This document shows positions 15,911 through 23,622 of a stretch of 28,404 bases of DNA, one piece after another. The notes beneath the pieces are model-generated. The model saw only the letters and a program-made list of their open reading frames with translations. It did no database searches and was not told where the DNA came from. The DNA is from Chloroflexota bacterium (GTDB lineage: Bacteria; Chloroflexota; Anaerolineae; Anaerolineales; Villigracilaceae), in NCBI GenBank assembly GCA_021796315.1, contig JAJYOH010000015.1:1-28404 (forward strand), written 5' to 3'. The position numbers were made by a program, and so were the translations under genes. Numbering within the stretch: the first letter of the stretch is position 1; each line of letters starts with the position of its first letter.

Positions 15911-18900
15911 TTAAGACCTCCTCAACGATACTACTCTGCGCAGCTCATCCGTGCTCATTTCGGTGATCCAATTTTCTCCGCTTCCAACCACCGCCTGCGC
16001 CAATCCTTTTTTGGATTCGATCATATCGTCGATCATTTCCTCCAGCGTTCCCGTTGTGACGAATTTATGCACCTGCACATTGCGCTTCTGTCCAATACGA
16101 AAGGCACGGTCCGTGGCCTGATCTTCCACGGCGGGATTCCACCAGCGGTCAAAATGAAAAACATGATTGGCGCGCGTCAGGTTCAAGCCCGTGCCGCCTG
16201 CTTTCAATGACAGAATAAAAATGGAAGGTGCGCGTTCCTCATCCTGAAATCGTTTGACCATTTGATCGCGCGCCTTCGTGGATGTGCCACCATGCAAAAA
16301 CTGGGTTGCCGCGCCAAATGCACCTGGCAAATAATTTGTCAGCATCTCGCCCATTTCAGAAAACTGCGTGAAGATCAAAGCGCGGTCGCCTTCTGCTAGC
16401 ACTTCCTCCAACAATTCGCCGAGGCGTTCCAGTTTCCCACTGCGTCCCGTCAAGTCAGCGAGCGGGGTTGATTCGCCTTTTTTACTCTTGCGTGTTTGAT
16501 GAAGATACTGCACAGGATGATTGCAGATCTGCTTCAATTGCATCAACATGCTCAACACCAGTCCGCGCCGTTGTATTCCATCTTCCTCCTCAATTCGCTT
16601 CATTGCATCCTGTACGACCGCTTCGTATAAAGTGGCTTGCTCCTCGGTCAGGTTGCAATACACTTTGCTCTCCACTTTTTCAGGCAGGTCCGAGATCACG
16701 CGCGGGTCTGTTTTGACGCGTCGCAAAATGAATGGCGTGGTCAACTGCTTCAGTTGTTTCAAGGCAATTTCATCGTGATAACGTTCAATCGGCAATGCGA
16801 AGTTTGTGCGGAACTGCGTGCGCCCGCCGAGATACCCTGGATTTAAAAAGTGCATGATGGACCACAGTTCGGAGAGTCTATTTTCCACAGGCGTACCTGT
16901 TAGCGCAATGCGAAACTCGGCATTGAATTTTCGGATTGCCTGCGTCTGCTTAGCGGCCGGATTTTTGATGTTCTGCGCTTCGTCTAGGATAATCGCCAGC
17001 CAATTAATGGATTGGATGGATTCCGCGTCCAAGCGCGCCACGGGATAACTGGTCAGCATGACATCCTTGCCTTTGATCGCTTTGCGCATCTTTTCGCCCC
17101 TCAGCCTATCGCTGCCCCGATGGATGTAGGTCTGCAGCCCGGGTGCGAACCTGCCAATCTCGCGCTCCCAGTTGGTGACCACCGATGTGGGAGCGATCAA
17201 CAAAACGGGTGCCGGAAGTTTTCCCAGCCTTTCCTTCTCGCGCAGCAGCAATGAAATTGTTTGGATGGTCTTTCCCAGTCCCATGTCATCTGCGAGGCAT
17301 GCGCCCAATCCCCACTTGCGCAGGAAGGCCAGCCACGAATATCCATATTGTTGATATGGGCGTAATTGACCGAGCAATCCGATGGGTTGATCCAATTGTT
17401 CCAACTTATCCGATTGCGTGAATTGTTCCATCCATTCCCTCAGCCAGCCATCGGTGACAACTTCATCCACAGGCAAGCCACCTGCGGATGTTTCACCGCC
17501 CAGACCAAGCCTCATCGCTTCGAGCAATCCCATCTCGCCCTGGGTCTGACCCTCGTCCCAAAATTTGATCGCCGCTTCAATCTGATCTGTATCCAGTGTC
17601 ACCCATTGACCGCGGATCTGTACCAGCGGCGACTTCAATTTTGCCAGCGTCTTGAATTCCTTTTCAGTCAGTTCGGTTTCGCCGAGTGATAACTGCCATT
17701 GGTAATTGACCAGGTTCTCCATTGTCATTTTGCCTGGCGCGCCTGCTTCCTGTTTGGACTTCATCTTGACCTTTACCCCAAGCCGTGCGCCCTTCTTGTT
17801 CCACCACGGCGGGACGAGCACACCAAAGCCCGCGCCTTCGAGCAATGACGCAGTCTCACGCAGGAAAGTGTATGCGTCGCACGTATCCACTGCCAGTTCG
17901 GTGGGGCGTTTCCCTTTCAGGCTGTCGGTGATGGGCGGAAACAAGCGCGCTGCATACCCGAGACCCGTCAGCAATTTTTCCTGCGGTTGCTCAAAGCGAT
18001 GGCCGAGATGTGTGAGCGCGCCTTTCGTTTTTTTCCAGACTTCATCGGCAGGGATCAACAGGCTGGGATCGTCCTTGGCTTGAATGAGATAATGCAGTTG
18101 CCAGGCTTCTTTTTGCAAGGCAGGCGCCTGCAAGCGGAAGGCAATGCGGAATGCAGCATCGCCCGCAACATGCAGGTTGCGCATCCATGCCTTGCAGCTG
18201 GCGGCGAGACTTTGCAGTTGCGCGGGTGAGGCTTTGACGGTTGGGTCCGCACGGAACAAGGCTTCGACCCAGTGTGCGGCAGGAGAATCCGCATCTATAT
18301 AAAAGCGTGGCACGGAAGATTTTCCCCAAGTGCGCGCCAGCGAATCGCAGAAGTCGTTGAGAAAATTGTTGAGTAACATGCGCGGCGATAAGGGCATATC
18401 ATTATCGGTCACCGCTGCGCGACAAACGGCAGGCATGGCGATTTCCAGTTGCGCCAGGCGCGCCGCGTCTTTTGCCGCATCCAATACGGGTAACCAGCGC
18501 GCTTGAAATGTTTTTCCCTCATCCGCAGACACAAGCGCGGGAATCAACTTATGCGCGGCAAGGGTCTCCAATACCAAAGCGCTGACCATGCTCCAGTAAC
18601 GAAGATCAGGCGCGGGCGGGGTGGATGCATCCGTCGTTGAAGCGAAAGTTAACAAAACAGGCAGAGCATCAACAGCATTTATCCAAATCCCATGGATGAG
18701 AAATGAATCGAGTGCTGGTTTTTGAATATCCAAATCCCAATTGTGAATTAGTTGAGGCGAGGGCAGGGGCGCGCCATGTACGGTAGGCAGGCGCAGGGTA
18801 ACGGTTTTTGAGGAACCATCGAGATTAAAAATATTTTTGAGGGTGTCTGTATCCGCGCAAAATGGATGCAGACGAGACTTTGACTTTTTTGTGGTGCGTC

Positions 18901-18997
18901 CGCGTGATTGTTCGGGCATGGGCGCATCGGAGGTTTCCGCCCAAAACAATATGCCGCCTGGGTTTTCAGGTTGATAATGCGCGTGAAGGATGTGCAT
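15911..18997 (-). CDS. SNF2/Rad54-family helicase
   Basis: A 1028-residue SF2 ATPase. The N-terminal half holds a SNF2-associated region (DUF3670-like, about 310-500) with LVPPWWNKKGARLG. The motor starts near 540: motif I DMGLGKT (571-577), motif Ia IAPTSVVTNW, motif II DEAQ (672-675), motif III LTGTPVENRLSELW, motif IV LIFTQFSEMG, and motifs V-VI SLKAGGTGLNL to DRAFRIGQ. All ATPase motifs look intact. It should translocate on double-stranded DNA. Bacterial members of this type pair with SWIM proteins and are also found in some defence systems, but the pair alone is common in genomes. Base composition looks more GC-rich than the signalling operon. Confidence 0.92.
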   Translation of the reverse strand: MHILHAHYQPENPGGILFWAETSDAPMPEQSRGRTTKKSKSRLHPFCADTDTLKNIFNLDGSSKTVTLRLPTVHGAPLPSPQLIHNWDLDIQKPALDSFLIHGIWINAVDALPVLLTFASTTDASTPPAPDLRYWSMVSALVLETLAAHKLIPALVSADEGKTFQARWLPVLDAAKDAARLAQLEIAMPAVCRAAVTDNDMPLSPRMLLNNFLNDFCDSLARTWGKSSVPRFYIDADSPAAHWVEALFRADPTVKASPAQLQSLAASCKAWMRNLHVAGDAAFRIAFRLQAPALQKEAWQLHYLIQAKDDPSLLIPADEVWKKTKGALTHLGHRFEQPQEKLLTGLGYAARLFPPITDSLKGKRPTELAVDTCDAYTFLRETASLLEGAGFGVLVPPWWNKKGARLGVKVKMKSKQEAGAPGKMTMENLVNYQWQLSLGETELTEKEFKTLAKLKSPLVQIRGQWVTLDTDQIEAAIKFWDEGQTQGEMGLLEAMRLGLGGETSAGGLPVDEVVTDGWLREWMEQFTQSDKLEQLDQPIGLLGQLRPYQQYGYSWLAFLRKWGLGACLADDMGLGKTIQTISLLLREKERLGKLPAPVLLIAPTSVVTNWEREIGRFAPGLQTYIHRGSDRLRGEKMRKAIKGKDVMLTSYPVARLDAESIQSINWLAIILDEAQNIKNPAAKQTQAIRKFNAEFRIALTGTPVENRLSELWSIMHFLNPGYLGGRTQFRTNFALPIERYHDEIALKQLKQLTTPFILRRVKTDPRVISDLPEKVESKVYCNLTEEQATLYEAVVQDAMKRIEEEDGIQRRGLVLSMLMQLKQICNHPVQYLHQTRKSKKGESTPLADLTGRSGKLERLGELLEEVLAEGDRALIFTQFSEMGEMLTNYLPGAFGAATQFLHGGTSTKARDQMVKRFQDEERAPSIFILSLKAGGTGLNLTRANHVFHFDRWWNPAVEDQATDRAFRIGQKRNVQVHKFVTTGTLEEMIDDMIESKKGLAQAVVGSGENWITEMSTDELRRVVSLRRS

Positions 18998-19279
18998 GAA
19001 CAGGTTCTCTTCTCATTTTCTCAGAAAATTCTCCCAATCCAAATGGTGCATCATGATTTTAGCGCAGAAATTATTTTAGTGCGCTGAGCTCATTCATCTT
19101 CACTCCGCGAATCGGCCTAATCCTAAAAATTGTCTGAAGGGCGTATTTCCATCTTTGAATTGGCAAACAGCCGGTCGCTGGCGTTAACGATGGATTTACT
19201 GCCGGACGACCGATTTGGCAACCAACTCGCCGGTGGATACTGATGTCGTTTTGCTAGGCAGTGTCCATGTAGGATGAAC
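18998..19279. other. Intergenic stretch between divergent SNF2 and higBA
   Basis: About 280 bases without a credible gene. The start is the upstream region of the SNF2 gene, read leftwards, and the end leads into the higBA promoter. I see no repeat, RNA or IS end in it. Confidence 0.5.
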
Positions 19280-19309
19280 TTGACAATAATAACGTCACGC
19301 GTTATTATT
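19280..19309 (+). promoter_or_regulatory. higBA promoter with operator in the spacer
   Basis: Consensus TTGACA (19280-19285), 17-base spacer, then TATTAT (19303-19308). A perfect inverted repeat with 10-base arms, AATAATAACG (19285-19294) and CGTTATTATT (19300-19309), covers the spacer and the -10. This is a natural binding site for the HigA repressor. Transcription should start at about 19315, right at the toxin ATG (19316), with no Shine-Dalgarno, so the mRNA is probably leaderless. Confidence 0.7.
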
Positions 19310-19315
19310 TGAGCA

Positions 19316-19597
19316 ATGATTAAAACCTTTGCTGACAAAGAGACAGAAAAACTCTTTCAACGCCATATATCCCGTTCCTTGCCAGCGGATATTCAACGCA
19401 AGGCACGAATGAAATTGGAAATTCTCGACGCGGCGGAAAAATTGGATGATTTGAAAGTTCCACCTGGAAACCGATTGGAGAAATTGAGTGGAAACAGGCA
19501 AGGTCAGCACAGTATTCGTGTGAACAATCAATGGCATATCTGTTTTATCTGGAAAGATGCCGACGCATATAACGTGGAAGTTGTGGATTATCACTAG
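19316..19597 (+). CDS. higB: HigB-type mRNA interferase toxin
   Basis: A 93-residue toxin of the RelE/ParE superfamily, HigB branch, which cleaves mRNA on the ribosome. Family features are the KTFADKETEKLF start, ARMKLEILDAA, the basic LEKLSGNRQGQHSIRVN strand pair and a final WHICFIWKD...VEVVDYH. As is usual for hig modules, the toxin precedes the antitoxin. The antitoxin ATG is 9 bases after the stop, behind an AGGAG site. The start at 19316 is chosen because the predicted transcription start coincides with it and no other ATG fits the conserved N-terminus. Confidence 0.9.
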   Translation: MIKTFADKETEKLFQRHISRSLPADIQRKARMKLEILDAAEKLDDLKVPPGNRLEKLSGNRQGQHSIRVNNQWHICFIWKDADAYNVEVVDYH

Positions 19598-19606
19598 GAG
19601 ATAAAT

Positions 19607-19906
19607 ATGGCTAAGAAAATGCCCCCCATTCACCCAGGGGAAATCTTATTGGAAGAATTTCTGATTCCGATGGAGATCAGCCAGTACAGGCTGGCCAAGG
19701 ATCTCAATGTCCCTGCACGGCGTATCAATGAGATTGTGCTAGGTAAGCGCGCAATCACTCCCGATACTGCGCTTCGGCTATCCCTATTCTTTGGTCTCTC
19801 TGAGCGTTTCTGGATTAATCTGCAAACACGTTATGATATCGAAGTGGAAAAGGACAAGCTGGAAAATCGGCTTTCAAAAGAAGTTCACGTTTACACTGCC
19901 GTGTAA
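19607..19906 (+). CDS. higA: HigA-type XRE antitoxin
   Basis: A 99-residue HigA/VapI-type antitoxin with an XRE helix-turn-helix. It begins with the family signature PPIHPGEILLEEFL, then SQYRLAKDLNVPARRINEIV forms the helix-turn-helix, and LFFGLSERFWINLQTRYD is the usual C-terminal helix. Preceded by AGGAG (19590-19594). It should bind HigB and, through the HTH, the inverted repeat at 19285-19309 to repress the operon. Confidence 0.92.
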   Translation: MAKKMPPIHPGEILLEEFLIPMEISQYRLAKDLNVPARRINEIVLGKRAITPDTALRLSLFFGLSERFWINLQTRYDIEVEKDKLENRLSKEVHVYTAV

Positions 19907-19942
19907 ATCATTGGCAAACGACCCTATAGCATGCAACTTTCT

Positions 19943-19971
19943 GAAGGCTTAAATAAGCTTATTAAGGCTTC
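19943..19971. repeat. Imperfect palindrome after higA
   Basis: GAAGGCTTAAATAAG faces CTTATTAAGGCTTC with one mismatch and one extra base. It lies 37 bases after the higA stop and has no T-run, so it is at best a weak transcription end or an RNA stability hairpin. Confidence 0.35.
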
Positions 19972-20094
19972 CAACTTAGCATGGAATAGTTGCCACTCGA
20001 TTGAAGGAATTTGATCGTGCTGGTGTTCACGTCAGCAGAATATTCCAATAAGTCGGGCCGAGCAGTTTCTTGCGATGGCCAAAATCATTAAAAA

Positions 20095-20156
20095 ATCCGT
20101 TTTCTTTTAGTGGTAAAATAACGGATGTAATACGTCATTTGAAGGATTATATCCGT
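20095..20156. promoter_or_regulatory. Cluster of ATCCGT half-sites before the wHTH gene
   Basis: ATCCGT at 20095-20100, its complement ACGGAT at 20121-20126, and ATCCGT again at 20151-20156. The last two are the ends of a longer inverted repeat, ACGGATGTAAT and ATTATATCCGT, separated by 14 bases. The site lies 24 bases before the winged-helix gene and is a plausible autoregulatory operator. A TAAAAT at 20114-20119 could be a -10 but lacks a matching -35. Confidence 0.45.
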
Positions 20157-20179
20157 CATTCAGATTTCAAGGTGCTTAC

Positions 20180-20509
20180 ATGATTGAAGTGCTGCTTGGT
20201 TCGAAAAATGCCGAAAGAGTGTTGATTTACATTTTCTCTCGTGTAGAAGGTTATCCGAGAGAAATAGCCCGTTTTTTCGATGCCGATTTGAAGTCCATTC
20301 AGAAACAAATGGATAAACTGGAAGCCGGAGACGTTCTGGTGAGTCGCGAGGTTGGACGCACTCGCCCTTATGTTTTTAATCCCCGTTACCCTTTCTTGAA
20401 TGAATTGAAGAGCTTGCTTGAAAAGACGCTTTCATTTTATCCGCAAGCTGAGCAGGAAAAGTTAACCATGAATAGGCGTAGACCAAGGGCAAGGGGTAAG
20501 GCGTTATGA
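20180..20509 (+). CDS. Winged-helix DNA-binding protein (antitoxin-like)
   Basis: A 109-residue protein with an ArsR-like winged helix: helices around RVLIYIFSR, PREIARFFDADLKSIQKQMDK as the recognition region, then the wing LVSREVGRTRPYVFNPRYPF. The C-terminus is basic (NRRRPRARGKAL). An AAGGTG lies 5 bases before the ATG. Its stop overlaps the ATG of the next gene by 4 bases (ATGA), matching the arrangement of antitoxin-nucleotidyltransferase pairs such as AbiE. It probably represses its own promoter through the half-sites at 20095-20156. A plain transcription factor is the alternative. Confidence 0.75.
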   Translation: MIEVLLGSKNAERVLIYIFSRVEGYPREIARFFDADLKSIQKQMDKLEAGDVLVSREVGRTRPYVFNPRYPFLNELKSLLEKTLSFYPQAEQEKLTMNRRRPRARGKAL

Positions 20510-21038
20510 AGCAAGTCAAGAATATGAGTCAGACTGAATTGGGCGCATATATTCAGTCTCATTTGCAAAAAGAGGGTATTCGCGTTGTGCTCTCAGGTGG
20601 GAGTGCAGTTTCTTTTTATAGCAGTAACCGATATGTTTCAAAAGACCTGGATTTGATCAACACTTATTTTGCCAAAAGAAGCAAAATCAAGTTGGCGATG
20701 GAAATAATAGGCTTTCAGGAAAAGGGCATTATTTTATAAATCCAGAAACGGAATTTATCGTAGTGTTTCCAGATGGTCCACTTTCAGTCGGTGAAGAACC
20801 AGTAAAAGAAATTAGTGAATTTGAAATGGCAACTGGAACTTTACAAGTTATCTCTGCAACTGATTGTGTCAAGGACAGGTTATGTGCTTTTTATTTTTGG
20901 AATGATCGGCAAGGTCTGGCACAGGCTGTCTTGGTGGTAGAGAGTCAAAAAGTGGATTTAAAAGAGGTCGAACGATGGTCGAAAGCCGAAAGGAAAGAAC
21001 GAGATTATGGAATTTTCAAAGGCAAACTTGATAGATGA
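20506..21038 (+). pseudogene. Nucleotidyltransferase (toxin-like), frameshifted
   Basis: Two frames together encode one protein of about 177 residues. The first frame (20506-20739) carries the nucleotidyltransferase signature SGGSAVSFYSSNRYVSKDLD and stops after EKGIIL. The second frame continues without a gap as GHYFINPETEF and ends in KDRLCAFYFWNDRQGLAQAV and RDYGIFKGKLDR, to a stop at 21038. A -1 step is needed at 20721-20727, where the bases are A-AAG-GGC in the first frame. This is the classic X-XXY-YYZ slippery pattern, so programmed frameshifting is possible. A one-base mutation or assembly error in the A/G run is equally possible. It overlaps the winged-helix gene by ATGA, making a third toxin-antitoxin-like pair. 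Confidence 0.7.
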
Positions 21039-21107
21039 CCAAGTGGCCAGCCTAGATTTTAAATTCCGTGGTTTGCAGTTTGGAGTGAATATTTTTCATA
21101 ACAGCCT

Positions 21108-21159
21108 CTTGTTTTGTAAATCGTCACTTTTTTGAAAAAGTGACGATTTACAAAACAAG
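21108..21159. repeat. Perfect 25-bp inverted repeat
   Basis: Arms 21108-21132 (starting CTTGTTTTGTAAATCGTCAC) and 21135-21159 are exact reverse complements with only two bases (TG) between them. It lies between the convergent nucleotidyltransferase and recD2 genes. There is no T-run outside the stem, so it is not a standard terminator. It could form a cruciform or a long RNA hairpin. Confidence 0.85.
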
Positions 21160-21210
21160 GTTGATTTACCAGAAAATAGGTTGCACCGTCACTCAAGAAA
21201 TAGGCAATAC

Positions 21211-21231
21211 AAAAAGCCCTATTGAAGGGCT
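21211..21231 (-). terminator. Rho-independent terminator after recD2
   Basis: On the minus strand, AGCCCT, a 5-base loop and AGGGCT are followed by TTTTT. It lies 63 bases past the recD2 stop and ends the three-helicase operon. Confidence 0.7.
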
Positions 21232-21293
21232 CGGCGGGGCATTTATACCCGCATTGACCAAAGGTAGGGGTTCATTACAGGACACCGCTTTTT

Positions 21294-23540
21294 TTATTTG
21301 CTATACATTCCTTTATTTTCCGCTAATCTCCATTCCAGCGCCGTGAAACGATGTGCAACCTTGTTGTTCTTCACCGCCATCGCGATCGCCTTGCGGCTAC
21401 CTGCCAATACACATAACTTGCGGGCGCGCGTAATGGCCGTATAAAGCAAGTTGCGCTGCAGCATGGTGTAGTGCTGGGTCACGATCGGTATCACCACCAC
21501 CGGGAATTCCGATCCCTGGGCTTTGTGAACCGAAACGACATAGGCCAGAGTGAGCTGGTCTGTGTCGCTCCAATCGTAGGTTGCAGATCGGCCATCGAAG
21601 TCCACAACCAACGCCTGTTCGGTCATATCCATTAAGCGGATAAAACCGATATCACCATTATAGACATCCTTGTCATAGTTGTTCTGGGTCTGCATGACCT
21701 TGTCGCCGAGGCGGAAGATTGTCCCAAAAAGTTTGCGTTCGGGTTTGTTGTTTGCGGGAGGGTTGAGTTTCTCTTGCAAACGTTCGTTCAGCGCAATCAC
21801 TCCGGCCGGGCCGCGATAGATGGGTGCCAGCACCTGGATATCTCGCACGGCATCGAAACCGAATTTCTGGGGAATTCTCTCTGTAACCACATCCACGATC
21901 CAGTCTGCAGCCGAGGCGGCGTCTTCGGCGGGGAAAAGGAAGAAATCACCATCCTCTTTTGAGAATACCGGAAATTTGCCTTGGTTGATGAGGTGGGCAT
22001 TGGTGATGATCTTCGAATTGGCGGCCTGACGAAAAATGGTGGTCAGCCGGGTGACCGGCGCAATGCCGCTGCTGATGATGTTGCGGAGCACATCCCCGGC
22101 ACCAACCGATGGAAGCTGATCTACATCCCCGACAAATAATATATGAGTGCCTGGGCGCACAGCTTTGAGCAGGTGGTTGGTCAGGAGCAGATCAAGCATG
22201 GATGCTTCGTCCACAACCAAAAAGTCCAGATCGAGCGGATTTTCATCGTTGTGTTTGAAGCCATCCATCGGAGAGAATTCCAACAGGCGATGGATGGTGC
22301 TGGCTGGGTGTCCGGTGGCTTCGGAGAGTCGTTTGGCAGCTCACCCGGTTGAGGATGCCAGTGCGAACCGTTTGTGCTGCCCCGCGAGTGTGGCAATCAA
22401 TGCCTTCAGGCAGGTGGTCTTGCCGGTGCCCGGTCCGCCGGTCAGGATGCTGACCGGATGCGTCAGGGCCATATTCACGGCTACCTGTTGTTCTTCGGAC
22501 AACGTCTGATCTGGAAATGCGGCCTGGCTTGGAGTCTTTGAAGTCGCCTTTGGATTGGCGAGTGCCCTCAGGCGTTCCGCCACCCCCTTCTCGCCAAAGT
22601 ACAGTGGCGTCAGATAGATCACAGGCGTGCTATACATTGCTTGAGAATCAGCAACCACTTGCGTTGGCCTTCCTTCATTCTTGTCATTCAAGGGAATCAT
22701 TTCCGGGCGAACGCGATCATCCTGTGCCAGGCGTTCCAAGGCAGGCGAGATCAGGTCCGGCTGCACTTCAAGCAGTTCGATGGCACGTTGTGCCAGTAAT
22801 TCCTTGGGGGCGTAGACATGACCATCGTTGATCATTTCATTCAGGGCGAACACGATCCCGGCTTCGATGCGGGAAGGATGTTCGGGCGGCAGGCCAAGGG
22901 CTTGTGCGATGCAGTCCGCGGTTTTGAAGCCTACGCCGTAAATGTCACGTTCAAGTTGATATGGATTCTTCTGGACGATCTCCAGCGCAGTGTCCCCGTA
23001 GGTCTTGTAGATCTTGACCGCCAAATTGGTGCTGACACCATGACCATGCAAAAACACCATGATCTCCTTGACTTGTTTCTGTTCCTGCCAGGCGGCCACG
23101 ATCTTCTTTGTGCGGTCTGCGCCAATGCCGGGCACCTCCAGCAGGCGTTCCGGATTCGACTCGATGATATTGAAGGTATCTTCCTTGAAGAGTCCGACGA
23201 TGCGTTCGGCAAAGCGCGGGCCGATCCCCTTGATCATGCCCGAACCAAGATAGCCCTGGATCCCGGCCACCGTGGCGGGCAATGTTTGTTCGCAGACTTC
23301 CGCCTTGAATTGCGGGCCGTGTTTTGGGTGATTGTCCCATTGCCCCCGCAGACGCAAATGTTCCCCTGGTGAGACCTCAGGCAAATTACCGACTACTGTG
23401 GCCAGCCCATCGGCACTCAGAGATGATTTATGTGCAAAACGCTGGGCCAATTTGGTATCCGGGCGCAGGCGCAATACGGTGTATCCATTTTCCGCATTGT
23501 AGTAGGTGATGCGCTCAACGGCACCCGAGAGACTATCCAT
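21294..23540 (-). pseudogene. recD2: RecD2-type SF1B helicase interrupted by in-frame TGA
   Basis: Two open stretches in the same frame, 23540-22341 and onward to 21294, together give a 748-codon RecD2, a normal length. The N-terminus has an OB-like region and HhH repeats (LEVPGIGADRTKKIV), then Walker A GGPGTGKT (368-375). After ALASSTG comes a TGA at 22343-22341, where the family has Arg (TGRAAKRL). Reading continues in frame as [20 protein letters not shown], then VVDEASMLD (Walker B), [10 protein letters not shown] and the last motif [15 protein letters not shown] single CGA to TGA change explains it. As written, the product would lose all motifs after Walker A. Downstream re-initiation would give a 329-residue fragment without Walker A. 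A sequencing error is possible. RecD2 is a 5'-3' DNA helicase involved in repair. Confidence 0.85.
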
Positions 23541-23622
23541 ACCGGTAAGTATACACGGCGCAAATAGGAATGGTCAGAATTCCTGGGAAGAACAGCGGCC
23601 ATGCAGTCCCCCAGTTATCTTT

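Noticed and set aside
19943..19971. Rho-independent terminator for higBA
   Set aside because: The hairpin is imperfect and has no following T-run.
21140..21346. Plus-strand open frame of 68 codons
   Set aside because: It begins in the arm of the palindrome and runs through the recD2 terminator and 3' end.
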